A stretch of DNA of 64,000 nt, from the NCBI GenBank assembly GCA_024697225.1, contig JAILGA010000035.1, positions 1 to 64,000 of the forward strand, written 5' to 3'. Origin of the DNA: Lachnospiraceae bacterium. Its GTDB lineage: Bacteria > Bacillota > Clostridia > Lachnospirales > Lachnospiraceae. Numbering within the stretch: position 1 is the stretch's first letter; each line of letters begins with the position of its first letter. A program made the position numbers and the translations under genes. The notes below the pieces were generated by a model. That model was not told the origin of the DNA, did not search any database, and saw only the letters and a list, made by a program, of their open reading frames with translations. This document shows positions 47,495 to 56,729 of the stretch, one piece after another.

Positions 47495-47857
47495 ATGGAA
47501 ACAAGAGAACTTACTTGCATAAACTGCCCTTTGGGCTGTGCGCTCACGGTGAGCATAGACGGCGGGAACATAACGGTTAAGGGCAATACCTGCCCCAGAG
47601 GTGAGATCTATGGGAAAAAGGAAGTGACAGATCCGACGCGGACAGTCACGTCAACGGTTCCCGTGTCGGGAGGTGATATCGCCAGGGTTCCCGTCAAGAC
47701 TGCGGGTGATATCCCCAAGGGTAAGATATTTGAAGTGATGAAGGAAGTACATGCGGCGCATGCGGCGGCGCCGGTCGCTATAGGCGACGTCATCGTGGAG
47801 AACGCCGCCGGGACAGGGGTGAACGTGGTCGCCGCCAGAGATGTGGCAGCCGTATAG
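47495..47857 (+). CDS. DUF1667 protein, third subunit of the glycerol-3-phosphate dehydrogenase cluster
   Basis: 120 residues from the ATG behind GGGAGAG. Motifs CINCPLGC and CPRG give four cysteines that could hold an iron-sulfur or zinc site. DUF1667 proteins regularly follow GlpA-like and FAD-oxidoreductase genes in clostridia and are presumed to be an electron-transfer subunit. The protein continues with VPVKTAGDIPKGKIFEVMKEV, the conserved core. Confidence 0.85.
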   Translation: METRELTCINCPLGCALTVSIDGGNITVKGNTCPRGEIYGKKEVTDPTRTVTSTVPVSGGDIARVPVKTAGDIPKGKIFEVMKEVHAAHAAAPVAIGDVIVENAAGTGVNVVAARDVAAV

Positions 47858-47868
47858 CGTAAACGGGC

Positions 47869-48681
47869 ATGGATAGACTGGAACTTCTTGAAAAAACGAC
47901 AATATTCGTCCTCGACATGGACGGTACCTATTATCTGGGTGACAGGATACTCGACGGGGCGAGGGAGTTTCTCGATGCCGTAAAAAAATCCGGCAGGGAT
48001 TATATGTTCTTTACAAATAATTCCTCGAGATCGCCGGAGGATTACATAGAAAAACTTGCCGGTATGGATACTTTTATCACTCCGGATCAGATAATGACAT
48101 CGGGCGATGTGATGATCGACTATCTGAAAACGAACAGACCGGGTGAAAAAGTGTTTCTGATGGGGACACCGCCTTTGTTTAAGAGCTTTGAAAACGCGGG
48201 GATACCTCTCTCCGAAGACGATCCGGATCTGGTGGTACTGGGCTTTGATAAGACTCTCACATATGACAGGATGACGGCAGCCTGTAATTTCATCAGAGAG
48301 GGCGCCGGATTTCTGGCGACGCATCCTGATATAAACTGTCCGGTTGAGGGCGGCTTCATCCCGGACTGCGGCGCGATCGCTGCGGCGATGACGCTGTCTA
48401 CCGGAGTGAGTCCGATCGTCACGGGCAAACCCCACAAGGAGACCGTAGAGGCGGTTATCGGCAGGGCCGGGAGACTGACGGGTGCAAGACCAAAGCGGAG
48501 CGAGATCACATTTGTGGGGGACAGGCTCTATACCGATATCGCTACCGGTGTAAAAAACGGCGCGATGGGCGCGCTCGTGCTCACAGGCGAGAGCACAGAG
48601 GAAGATGTGGAAAAAAGTGACGTGAAACCCGATGCTGTATATCTGTCGCTTGGGGAAATGGGAAAGCTGTTGGGAGCATAA
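47869..48681 (+). CDS. HAD-IIA phosphatase (NagD/AraL-like)
   Basis: 270 residues. Motif I is DMDGTYYLG (nucleophile D16 and acid D18), motif II FFTNNSSRS, then the C2A cap and GKPHKETVEAVIGR with the lysine, and motif IV FVGDRLYTDIATG. Family members dephosphorylate small phosphates such as p-nitrophenyl phosphate, phosphoglycolate, glycerol 3-phosphate or nucleotides. It starts 11 bases after DUF1667, so glycerol 3-phosphate is an attractive but unproven substrate. Confidence 0.87.
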   Translation: MDRLELLEKTTIFVLDMDGTYYLGDRILDGAREFLDAVKKSGRDYMFFTNNSSRSPEDYIEKLAGMDTFITPDQIMTSGDVMIDYLKTNRPGEKVFLMGTPPLFKSFENAGIPLSEDDPDLVVLGFDKTLTYDRMTAACNFIREGAGFLATHPDINCPVEGGFIPDCGAIAAAMTLSTGVSPIVTGKPHKETVEAVIGRAGRLTGARPKRSEITFVGDRLYTDIATGVKNGAMGALVLTGESTEEDVEKSDVKPDAVYLSLGEMGKLLGA

Positions 48682-49203
48682 ATGGACGTAAAGTATGATG
48701 TCAGGCGTTTTCGCGGGAGGCAGCAGGTGGGTTCAAAAAGAAAGGTCCGCAGAGAGCACGAGGACAGGCTGATAGATGAGCTTTTGAGGGATCTCAAGAG
48801 TCACGAGCGTGTGCTGGAGATGAAGAAATACATGCAGCACGGCCGCATCACAACCTTTGATCACTGCGAGAGCGTGGCAAAGCTGAGCTACAGGATAAAT
48901 AAGAGGCTTCATCTGAACGCGGATGAAAAGGTGCTGCTTAAGGCAGGCATGCTGCATGACTTTTTCCTGTATGACTGGCACAGGGATGAGGATGGCACAC
49001 ATCCCTGGCATGGGTATCACCATGCCGACAAGGCGCTTGAGAACGCCAACAAGTATTTTGAAATGGATGAGAGAGAAAAGAGCGTCATATGGTCGCACAT
49101 GTGGCCGCTCAATATCACAAGATTTCCAAAGTCGAAAGAGGCCTGGATAGTCTGTATGGCAGATAAGATGATCTCATGCGTCGAGACGCTTTTTAAAAGA
49201 TAG
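48682..49203 (+). CDS. HD-domain phosphohydrolase
   Basis: 173 residues. The HD pattern is clear: H in TTFDHCESVAKL, the HD pair in GMLHDFFLYDWH, further histidines in WHGYHHADKAL and the last aspartate in VCMADKMIS. Such proteins hydrolyse phosphate esters, often nucleotides. It starts immediately after the HAD gene stop, so the two may act together. Substrate not predictable. Confidence 0.85.
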   Translation: MDVKYDVRRFRGRQQVGSKRKVRREHEDRLIDELLRDLKSHERVLEMKKYMQHGRITTFDHCESVAKLSYRINKRLHLNADEKVLLKAGMLHDFFLYDWHRDEDGTHPWHGYHHADKALENANKYFEMDEREKSVIWSHMWPLNITRFPKSKEAWIVCMADKMISCVETLFKR

Positions 49204-49215
49204 ACGGAGACTGCT

Positions 49216-49929
49216 ATGCTTATATCAAAATACATGTGTCTGTTTTTTATATACAGTATCATCGGCTGGGTATATGAGTGCATATTCTGCATAGTAAAGA
49301 CAAGGAAGTGGGAGAACAGGGGCTTTATGTACGGCCCGATGTGTCCCATATACGGATTCGGCGGAGTGGCTATGACCATTATCGCCGGGCTTTTGCCGCC
49401 TCTTTCTCCGGAAAATGTGGCGCTGGATGTGCTCCGCATCTTTCTGATAGCGCTCTTTGGCAGTATGATACTCGAGTATGGCTCCTCCTGGGTATTGGAA
49501 AAGGTATTTCACGCCATATGGTGGGATTACAGCGATATGCCCTTTAATTTAAACGGCAGGATAAGCCTGTTTTCGACGCTGGGATTCGGTGTTGCGGGGC
49601 CGCTTGTCACATTTTTTGTGATCCCTCCGATCAAGTCGGCTGTGGATATGATCCCGCCTCTTCTTATCGAGCTGATGGCGCTTGTTTTTGTTGTCTTTGG
49701 AACGGTGGATCTCACTCTGACCGTTTCAGTGCTGACTCACTTTGAAAGGAAGATCATGGCCATTGAGGAGAGCATCAACGATCGCATGGACAGCCTCGTT
49801 GAGGATATGCAGAGATCAATGGATATGCTTCAGAAATCCGCACTAAAGCGTGTGCGATCCTTCCGCTATCCGAGGATCAGCGCAAATAGACTGCTGCATC
49901 TGGGAGAACTCATAAAGCGGTTCAGATGA
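49216..49929 (+). CDS. Putative ABC-transporter type IV (CmpB family) membrane protein
   Basis: 237 residues, about five to six helices. The start LFFIYSIIGWVYECIFCIVKTRKWENRGFMYGPMCPIYGFGG is the hallmark of PF06541, named after ABC-transporter type IV although transport is not proven. The tail from about residue 180 is a charged helix (ERKIMAIEESINDRMDSLVEDM). It ends just before the rimP promoter. Confidence 0.85.
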   Translation: MLISKYMCLFFIYSIIGWVYECIFCIVKTRKWENRGFMYGPMCPIYGFGGVAMTIIAGLLPPLSPENVALDVLRIFLIALFGSMILEYGSSWVLEKVFHAIWWDYSDMPFNLNGRISLFSTLGFGVAGPLVTFFVIPPIKSAVDMIPPLLIELMALVFVVFGTVDLTLTVSVLTHFERKIMAIEESINDRMDSLVEDMQRSMDMLQKSALKRVRSFRYPRISANRLLHLGELIKRFR

Positions 49930-49939
49930 TAAGTTTTTC

Positions 49940-49967
49940 TTGACATTTGCGGCTTTAGTGTTATCAT
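49940..49967 (+). promoter_or_regulatory. Promoter of the rimP-nusA-infB gene block
   Basis: A perfect TTGACA (49940-49945) and TATCAT (49962-49967) with a 16-base spacer. Predicted start near 49974, just before the leader hairpin. Confidence 0.65.
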
Positions 49968-49987
49968 GGCTATGTAGTGTATTGATG

Positions 49988-50013
49988 AAAGTGGACCCTC
50001 GAGTCCACTTTCG
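49988..50013 (+). promoter_or_regulatory. Perfect leader hairpin before rimP
   Basis: GAAAGTGGAC and GTCCACTTTC pair perfectly (10 bp) around CCTCGA, about 20 bases before the rimP ATG. There is only a broken T run after it (GTTATGTTTT). Many Firmicutes carry a similar hairpin before rimP, which suggests attenuation or translational control of the nusA-infB operon. Confidence 0.6.
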
Positions 50014-50034
50014 TTATGTTTTCGGGTAAGATTT

Positions 50035-50520
50035 ATGAGTGACAGACAGGCCGGAAAAAAAGAGGGAACGGCGGAACGCGCGGAGAAGATACTGGAGCCT
50101 ATAGCAGCCGGGCATGGCGTGGTGATATATGACACCGAGTATGTTAAAGAGGCCGGGGACTGGTATCTCAGAGCATATATCGACAAGCAGCCGGGAGGCG
50201 TTACGATAGATGATTGCGAGGCAGTGAGCAGAGAGTTCTCCGACGCTCTCGATGAGGCGGATCTGATAGATGAGGCATACATCCTTGAGGTCTCGAGTCC
50301 CGGACTCGGCAGACAGCTGAAGAAGGACAGACATCTCGCATACTCCGTCGGGGAGAAGGTTGAGATAAAGACTTTTAAGGAGACCGACGGGAGCAAGGAA
50401 TGGGAGGGAACTCTCACGGGCTTCGATAAGGAGAGCGTGCACATTGAGACCGAAGACGGACGCGATATACGTATCATAAGAAAAGAAATAGCCGTTATGC
50501 GGCTTGCTTTGGAACTGTAA
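50035..50520 (+). CDS. rimP: Ribosome maturation factor RimP
   Basis: 161 residues. It helps 30S subunit assembly. The N-terminal segment ILEPIAAGHGVVIYDTEYVKEAGDWYLRAYIDKQPGGVTIDDCEAVSREFSDALD and EVSSPGLGRQLKKDRH are the conserved core. First gene of the nusA operon; the leader hairpin lies directly upstream. Confidence 0.94.
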   Translation: MSDRQAGKKEGTAERAEKILEPIAAGHGVVIYDTEYVKEAGDWYLRAYIDKQPGGVTIDDCEAVSREFSDALDEADLIDEAYILEVSSPGLGRQLKKDRHLAYSVGEKVEIKTFKETDGSKEWEGTLTGFDKESVHIETEDGRDIRIIRKEIAVMRLALEL

Positions 50521-50563
50521 ACAACGAAAGGATACAAGAGGGATTGGCAAAAAAGGAGGAGCC

Positions 50564-51772
50564 ATGAACAACGAGTTAATCGCTGCAATCGACATTCTCG
50601 AGAAGGAGAAGCATATCAGCAGGGAAAGCCTGTTCGAGGCGATAGAGAGTTCACTCATCGCAGCCTGCAGGAACAATCTTGAGCGGGTCGACAATGTCCA
50701 TGTGAACATTGACCGCGAGACCTGCGAGATCAGCGTTTATTCCGAGCAGGAGATCGTCGCTGATGAGGATGATCTGCTTGAACCCGGATTGCAGATCACC
50801 CTTGAGGAGGCAAAGAAGACGGATCCCTCTGCAGTGGTCGGCGGCGTTCTCCGCAGGGAATTCAATTCCAAGGAGTTCGGGAGGATAGCCTCTCAGAATG
50901 CGAAGAACGTAATACTGCAGAAGATCCGCGAGGAGGAAAGAGGCGCTATCTACAACGAGTTCTCATCCAGAGAGCACGATATAGTCACGGGCGTCGTACA
51001 GCGCACTTACGGGAAAAATATAACAATCAATCTGGGTAGAGCCGATGCCGTACTGGCTGAGAACGAACAGGTCAAGAGCGAGCATCTCCATCCCCAGGAA
51101 CGCGTCAAGGTCTATATACTTGAGGTCAGGAACAACACCAAGGGCCCCAGGATACTGGTTTCCAGGACGCATCCCGATCTTGTGAGAAAACTGTTTGAGC
51201 AGGAAGTCACGGAGATTAGAGACGGCGTAGTGGAGATAATGAGCATAGCCCGCGAGCCCGGAAGCCGGACCAAGATCGCCGTGAGATCCAACAATGCCAA
51301 TGTGGATGCTGTCGGAGCCTGTGTGGGTGTGAACGGTAACCGCGTCGGAATGATCGTCGACGAGTTAAACGGAGAAAAGATCGACATAGTCAACTGGGAC
51401 GAGAATCCCGGAAACTTTATTCAGAACGCTCTGTCACCTGCCAAGATCGTTGCGGTGTTCGCCGACCCCGACGAGCACGCTGCCAAGGTGGTCGTGCCGG
51501 ATTACCAGCTCTCCCTTGCGATAGGCAAGGAGGGACAGAATGCAAGACTTGCAGCCAAACTGACAGGCTATAAGATTGATATCAAGAATGAGACTCAGGC
51601 CAAGGATACACCCGGATTCCGCTACGAGGATTACCTTGATGACGAGGAGGATGAGGAATACTACGGCGAGTATGAATTTGAGGATGGAGAGTACGCCGAA
51701 GAAGGGGAGTATGAAGAAGGCTCTGAGCTTTCCGAAGAGGCTGTTGAAGATATCTCTTCCGAAGAGGCCTGA
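50564..51772 (+). CDS. nusA: Transcription termination/antitermination factor NusA
   Basis: 402 residues from the ATG behind AAAAGGAGG. The N-terminal polymerase-binding domain (MNNELIAAIDILEKEKHISRE), the S1 domain (VTGVVQRTYGKNITINLGRADA) and two KH domains (VGACVGVNGNRV, AIGKEGQNARLAAKLTG) are in the usual order. After residue 350 the protein ends in an acidic tail instead of the E. coli repeats. The frame is open to 50504, but that lies within rimP. Confidence 0.94.
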   Translation: MNNELIAAIDILEKEKHISRESLFEAIESSLIAACRNNLERVDNVHVNIDRETCEISVYSEQEIVADEDDLLEPGLQITLEEAKKTDPSAVVGGVLRREFNSKEFGRIASQNAKNVILQKIREEERGAIYNEFSSREHDIVTGVVQRTYGKNITINLGRADAVLAENEQVKSEHLHPQERVKVYILEVRNNTKGPRILVSRTHPDLVRKLFEQEVTEIRDGVVEIMSIAREPGSRTKIAVRSNNANVDAVGACVGVNGNRVGMIVDELNGEKIDIVNWDENPGNFIQNALSPAKIVAVFADPDEHAAKVVVPDYQLSLAIGKEGQNARLAAKLTGYKIDIKNETQAKDTPGFRYEDYLDDEEDEEYYGEYEFEDGEYAEEGEYEEGSELSEEAVEDISSEEA

Positions 51773-51775
51773 TCC

Positions 51776-52021
51776 GTGCCTGACCGCCGCTGTGCCGCAT
51801 GCGGTAAGGTGAGCGGCAAGGAGGAATTCATAAGGATCGCGCGGACAAAAGACGGCGCCATTAGGATAGATATGACGGGAAAAGCTCCGGGACGGGGCGC
51901 ATATCTGTGCAGAGACAGCGCCTGTATTGAAAAGGCAGTAAAAAAACAGAGCCTGAACAGATCGTTTCACGCCGCTGTTCCTGAGGAGATATATGATGGA
52001 CTCGGGAATCTCGGCATTTGA
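51776..52021 (+). CDS. ylxR: YlxR-family RNA-binding protein
   Basis: 81 residues starting at a GTG 3 bases after the nusA stop (MPDRRCAACGKVSGKEEFIRIA). The motif RGAYLC and the basic surface match the YlxR/DUF448 family found between nusA and infB; structures show an RNA-binding fold. Cysteines CAAC are typical. Confidence 0.88.
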   Translation: MPDRRCAACGKVSGKEEFIRIARTKDGAIRIDMTGKAPGRGAYLCRDSACIEKAVKKQSLNRSFHAAVPEEIYDGLGNLGI

Positions 52022-52340
52022 CATAAACCGCGCATATAATATGATATCTCTCGCAAAGAAAGCGGGGAAGATAAGAAGCGGGGAATTTCAGGCGCTGGAA
52101 GCCGTGGAGAAGAACAAGGCGAAGCTTCTGATCCTGGCTGAGGACGCCTCAGATAACACAAAGAAGCGTTTTTCGGATAAATGCAGTCACAGGAGCATAC
52201 CCCTGATGGTATTCGGTACAAGGGAAAAGCTCGGGAAAGTGACGGGAACCGGAGAAAGATCCTCTGTCGCGGTGACGGACGAGGGTTTTGCAGATGCCTT
52301 AACACGGCTGATAACTGCGAAGGGAGTAACGAATGGGTAA
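51993..52340 (+). CDS. ylxQ: L7Ae/L30e-family ribosomal-like protein
   Basis: 115 residues with the pattern MISLAKKAGKIRSGEFQALEAVEKNKAKLLILAEDASDNTKKRF, the L7Ae/YlxQ fold that binds kink-turn RNA. It begins behind GAGGAG and overlaps ylxR by 29 bases and infB by 8 bases. Placement is the standard nusA-ylxR-ylxQ-infB order. Confidence 0.9.
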   Translation: MMDSGISAFDINRAYNMISLAKKAGKIRSGEFQALEAVEKNKAKLLILAEDASDNTKKRFSDKCSHRSIPLMVFGTREKLGKVTGTGERSSVAVTDEGFADALTRLITAKGVTNG

Positions 52341-55300
52341 AATCAAGATTTCTGAACTGGCAAAGGAACTGGGAGTAGAGGGCAAGGCTGTAGTGAGCTT
52401 CCTGCAGGAACAGGGAGTGGAAGCGGCAAAGCGCTCAACCAGTTCCGTTGAGGATGACGCCGCAGATATTGCGAGAAAGCACTTCGGGAGCGCCGGCGGG
52501 CAGAAAAAGGCGGAAGATGCGCCAAAAGCCGCCAGGGCAGCAAAGAGCGATAAAGTGCAAAAAACGGATAGCGGCAATGAGCAGGCACCGGCAGCCGCCG
52601 GCAAGGATGGCGATGAGCCAAAGCCCCCGAAGACTCCGGTGACAGAGAAGAAGGAAGATACGGCTGCAAAGCCGTCTGTCGGCGAGAGCGATGTAAAACC
52701 CGCAGCTGCCCAGAAGGCCGCGCGGCCTGTGCCCAGAAAACCCGCAGAGGGCGGAGCCGATGCGGCAAAGAAAAAGAAGAAGATAATAGTTATCAGCAAC
52801 CCCAATAATTCACGAACGCAGGCGGGCGCATACAATTCCGATGCCGGAAGAGGAAGGATGCCCGCGAGGCAGAAGGGTGCTTTCGGAGGAACGCAGGTAC
52901 ATCAGATAATCAGGCCGCATACGGCACCTTCGCAGCCTGAGACATATAACCGCGAGGTGAGCAGACTCGATATTCCCAAGCCGCATCCGGCCAAGGAAAA
53001 ACCGGCACCTGTAAAGGAAGAGCCGGTCGCAAAGCCCGTTCCCGAGCAGGAAGCTGTCGTCGAGAAACCCGCAGAGGTTCCTGAGAAGCCGGTAGAAAAA
53101 CCTGAAGTGAAAGCAGCGCCCGTGACTGCACCGGAGGCTTCCAAGCCCGCACCCGCGGCACCCTCGCCTAGAAATGACAGAAGAACCGTATCACAGCCTC
53201 AGAGCAGACCGGCACAGGGCCGTCCGGGTCAGCCCGGACGTCAGGGTGCCCCCGGACAGGGTCAGAGGACCGGTGCTCCCGCATCGGGCTATGGCCAGGG
53301 AAGAGGCAGTTTCCCCGGACGCCAGGGAAGCGGATTCGGTGGAAGAGGTCCCGGATCCCAGGGACAGGGAGGCTTTAACGGCAGAGGAAATGCCGCCCCC
53401 GGACAGGGAGGATTCGGCAATAAGTTCGGCCAGGGTCAGAACCAGGCGCCCGGTCGCGACGGAGGAAAACGCCAGAGAGGCAAAGATAAGGATAAGGATA
53501 AGCGCAAGGACATCCAGATGGAAAATGAGGAAGGGATGTCCAGATCCAAGAGGGCAGGCCGCTTTATCAAGCCTGAGGTCAAGCCTCAGGAGCCGGAAGA
53601 GCAGATCAAGGTGATAACCATACCCGAGACGCTCACCATAAAGGATCTCGCCCAGGCTATGCATATGCAGCCCTCCGGGATAATCAAGAAGCTTTTCCTC
53701 GCGGGCAAGATCATGACGGTCAATTCGGAACTCACTTATGAGGAAGCTGAAAACATCGCAATCGAATACGACATCATCTGCGAGAAGGAAGAGCAGGTGG
53801 ACATCATTGAGGAGCTTCTCAAGGAAGAGGATGACGCCGAAGAAACGCTTAAGAAGAGACCGCCTGTTGTCTGCGTAATGGGTCATGTCGACCATGGTAA
53901 GACTTCACTCCTTGATGCCATAAGAAAGACAAATGTGAGCGACAGGGAAGCCGGCGGCATTACACAGGCCATAGGTGCGTATACGGTATCTGTTAAGGGG
54001 CAGAAGATAACCTTCCTCGACACACCCGGACATGAGGCATTCACTGCCATGCGTATGCGCGGTGCCAATTCAACGGATATTGCCGTTCTTGTGGTGGCAG
54101 CCGATGACGGCGTGATGCCGCAGACAGTAGAGGCCATTAACCATGCGAAGGCGGCTAATGTAGAGATAATTGTCGCGGTAAACAAGATAGACAAGCCCAA
54201 TGCAAATATTGACCGCGTTAAGCAGGAGATGACGGAATACGGCCTCATCGCCACCGACTGGGGCGGGCAGACCGAGTTTGTGCCCGTATCGGCCAAGACA
54301 GGCGAGGGTATGGAAAATCTGCTGGAGACCATTATCCTTACCGCTGATATACTGGAACTCAAGGCCAATCCAAACAGGATAGCCAGAGGTATAGTGCTTG
54401 AAGCCAAACTCGATAAGGGCAGAGGCCCCGTGGCGACAGTTCTTGTCCAGAAGGGAACTCTGAGGGTCGGTGATTTTATATCGGCAGGAGCCAGCTCTGG
54501 TAAGGTGAGAGCGATGATCGATGACAGAGGCAGGAGAGTCCGTGAGGCGACTCCATCCGAACCTGTTGAGATCCTTGGCCTCTCGGATGTGCCCGATGCA
54601 GGTGAGGTATTCCTGGGTCATGAGAGTGACAAGGAGGCAAAGCAGTATGCCGATACCTACATGAAACAGCACAAGAAGGAACTCATAGATGAAACCAAGG
54701 TCAACAGAATGTCTCTTGATAATCTCTTCAGCAAGATAGAAGAGGGCAAGCTCAAGGAACTGGAACTTATCATCAAGGCAGACGTGCAGGGCTCGGTAGA
54801 GGCTTTGAAGCAGAGTCTCGAGAAGCTTTCCGGCGATGAGGTCGTCGTGAAGATCATTCACTCGGGTGTTGGTGCCATCACCGAATCAGATGTCTCGCTT
54901 GCGATGGCAAGTAATGCCATAATAATAGGTTTTGATGTCAGACCCGACAACATCGCCAAGAGTATGGCGGAGCGCGAGGGAGTTGAGATAAAACTCTACA
55001 ATGTCATCTATCAGGCGATCGATGATGTTGAGGCCGCCATGAAGGGTATGCTCGCTCCTGTCTACGAAGAGAAGATAACCGGTCATGCTGAGGTCAGGCA
55101 GATATTCAAGGCATCCTCAGTCGGCAATATCGCCGGATCCTACGTGCTGGACGGCACCATACAGAAGGGATGCAAGGTGCGCATCCGCCGCGGCGAAGAG
55201 CAGATATTTGAAGGGAATCTGGGCAGCCTTAAGAGATTTAAGGATGATGTCAAGGAGGTTCGCGAGGGATACGAATGCGGCCTTGTATTTGACGGATTTG

Positions 55301-55374
55301 ACTCGATGAATGTGGGCGACGTGGTTGAGGCCTACACCATGATAGAGATCCCGAGGGAAAAAGCTTCGAAATGA
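52333..55374 (+). CDS. infB: Translation initiation factor IF-2
   Basis: 1013 residues. It places initiator tRNA on the 30S subunit. The first 400 residues are low-complexity, rich in A, P, K, then G, Q and R (RGPGSQGQGG and similar), after a short N-terminal IF2_N-like helix (KISELAKELGVEGKAVVSFLQEQG). The GTPase starts near residue 510: GHVDHGKTSL, DTPGHEAF, NKIDKPNANI. Beta barrels and the C-terminal fMet-tRNA domain follow. It is longer than the usual 700-900 because of the spacer. Confidence 0.95.
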   Translation: MGKIKISELAKELGVEGKAVVSFLQEQGVEAAKRSTSSVEDDAADIARKHFGSAGGQKKAEDAPKAARAAKSDKVQKTDSGNEQAPAAAGKDGDEPKPPKTPVTEKKEDTAAKPSVGESDVKPAAAQKAARPVPRKPAEGGADAAKKKKKIIVISNPNNSRTQAGAYNSDAGRGRMPARQKGAFGGTQVHQIIRPHTAPSQPETYNREVSRLDIPKPHPAKEKPAPVKEEPVAKPVPEQEAVVEKPAEVPEKPVEKPEVKAAPVTAPEASKPAPAAPSPRNDRRTVSQPQSRPAQGRPGQPGRQGAPGQGQRTGAPASGYGQGRGSFPGRQGSGFGGRGPGSQGQGGFNGRGNAAPGQGGFGNKFGQGQNQAPGRDGGKRQRGKDKDKDKRKDIQMENEEGMSRSKRAGRFIKPEVKPQEPEEQIKVITIPETLTIKDLAQAMHMQPSGIIKKLFLAGKIMTVNSELTYEEAENIAIEYDIICEKEEQVDIIEELLKEEDDAEETLKKRPPVVCVMGHVDHGKTSLLDAIRKTNVSDREAGGITQAIGAYTVSVKGQKITFLDTPGHEAFTAMRMRGANSTDIAVLVVAADDGVMPQTVEAINHAKAANVEIIVAVNKIDKPNANIDRVKQEMTEYGLIATDWGGQTEFVPVSAKTGEGMENLLETIILTADILELKANPNRIARGIVLEAKLDKGRGPVATVLVQKGTLRVGDFISAGASSGKVRAMIDDRGRRVREATPSEPVEILGLSDVPDAGEVFLGHESDKEAKQYADTYMKQHKKELIDETKVNRMSLDNLFSKIEEGKLKELELIIKADVQGSVEALKQSLEKLSGDEVVVKIIHSGVGAITESDVSLAMASNAIIIGFDVRPDNIAKSMAEREGVEIKLYNVIYQAIDDVEAAMKGMLAPVYEEKITGHAEVRQIFKASSVGNIAGSYVLDGTIQKGCKVRIRRGEEQIFEGNLGSLKRFKDDVKEVREGYECGLVFDGFDSMNVGDVVEAYTMIEIPREKASK

Positions 55375-55754
55375 GAAAAAACAGTATTAAAAACAGACGT
55401 ATAGACGGGGAAGTCCAGCGTGTCATAGCTGAGGCAATAAGAGAACTCAAGGACCCCCGGGTATCTCCCATGACCACGGTCATGGAGACCCAGGTGGCAC
55501 CGGATCTCAAGACCTGCAAGGTGTGGGTTTCCGTTATGGGATCGGATAAGGAAAAACAGGACACGCTAGAGGGGCTGGAAAATGCATCCGGGCACATACG
55601 TTCGGTGCTGGCCCATGAGATCAATCTGCGCTATACACCGCAGCTGTATTTCCGTCTTGACGATACCGTCCAGTATGCGATCGATATCGGCAGGAAGATC
55701 GACGAAGTCATCGCCATGGATGAGGCAAGTCACAACAATACCGAGGGAAACTGA
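55371..55754 (+). CDS. rbfA: Ribosome-binding factor A
   Basis: 127 residues of KH-like RbfA fold (NRRIDGEVQRVIAEAIRELKDPRVSPMTTV). It assists late 30S maturation and cold growth. Its ATG overlaps the infB stop by 4 bases; nrnA follows 3 bases after. Confidence 0.93.
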   Translation: MRKNSIKNRRIDGEVQRVIAEAIRELKDPRVSPMTTVMETQVAPDLKTCKVWVSVMGSDKEKQDTLEGLENASGHIRSVLAHEINLRYTPQLYFRLDDTVQYAIDIGRKIDEVIAMDEASHNNTEGN

Positions 55755-55757
55755 TAT

Positions 55758-56726
55758 ATGGCTTTTTCCGTAATTGATGATCTTATAAGCAGTAAGACCG
55801 CATCCATCGGTATATCGGGACATGTGAATCCCGATGCCGACTGTACCGGAGCAGCGCTTGCTCTGAAGCAGTATATATCAAAGAGATATCCGGATATCAG
55901 GGTTGACGTATTCCTTGATGAGATACCCACTATGTACGGCTTTATGAAGGGCAGCGGCGACGTGATAACCGACGGTGCGTCCGATGTGGAACACTATGAC
56001 ATTTTTATCGCGGTTGATTGCGAAAAAAGCCGGACGGGTGCCGCTGAGAAGCATTTCGATAACGCGGTGCTGAAGGTAAATATCGATCACCATGTGAGCA
56101 ACAGGGGCACCGGGGATGAGATCTTCATAGATCCCGATGCGGGCAGCAGTTGTGAACTCGTTTATGAGATACTGGACAGGGAATATATCGACAGAAATAT
56201 CGCCGAGACCATATACTGCGGCATAATAAGCGATACGGGCGTATTCAAGTACAACAGCACTTCTCCGAAGACGATGCGCATCGGAGCGGAGCTGATATCT
56301 TACGGCTTTGATTTTACCGAGCTTATTGACAGAACCTTCTACAGAAAGACATATCTGCAGAACCAGCTTCTTGGACGTGTGTTGATGGAATCCACGCTGC
56401 TGATGAACGGCAAGGTCATTCTGGGCATTGTCACCAGAAAGACCCTTGATTTCTACAATGCCAAAAGCAGCGATCTCGAGGGAATAGCAAGCCAGCTGAT
56501 GCTGACAACAGGAGTAGTCTGTGCTGTCTTTCTTCATGAAACGGGCAGCCTGGAGTTTAAGGTGTCGCTCAGATCCAACGGCATGGTGGATGTCTCAAGG
56601 ATCGCTTCGATCTTCGGCGGAGGCGGACATGTGAGAGCAGCCGGATGCACCCTTAACGGAACCAGCCATGACTGCATAAACAACATCTCCAAATATGTCG
56701 CCGAGCAGCTCGCAGGAGTGGGCTAG
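55758..56726 (+). CDS. nrnA: DHH-family bifunctional oligoribonuclease/PAP phosphatase
   Basis: 322 residues. Metal motifs are GHVNPDADCTGAALAL, AVDCEKS, NIDHHVSN and the C-terminal DHHA1 GGGGHVRAAGC. NrnA degrades very short RNAs and 3'-phosphoadenosine 5'-phosphate. Location between rbfA and truB is standard in Firmicutes. Confidence 0.92.
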   Translation: MAFSVIDDLISSKTASIGISGHVNPDADCTGAALALKQYISKRYPDIRVDVFLDEIPTMYGFMKGSGDVITDGASDVEHYDIFIAVDCEKSRTGAAEKHFDNAVLKVNIDHHVSNRGTGDEIFIDPDAGSSCELVYEILDREYIDRNIAETIYCGIISDTGVFKYNSTSPKTMRIGAELISYGFDFTELIDRTFYRKTYLQNQLLGRVLMESTLLMNGKVILGIVTRKTLDFYNAKSSDLEGIASQLMLTTGVVCAVFLHETGSLEFKVSLRSNGMVDVSRIASIFGGGGHVRAAGCTLNGTSHDCINNISKYVAEQLAGVG

Positions 56727-56729
56727 GCC

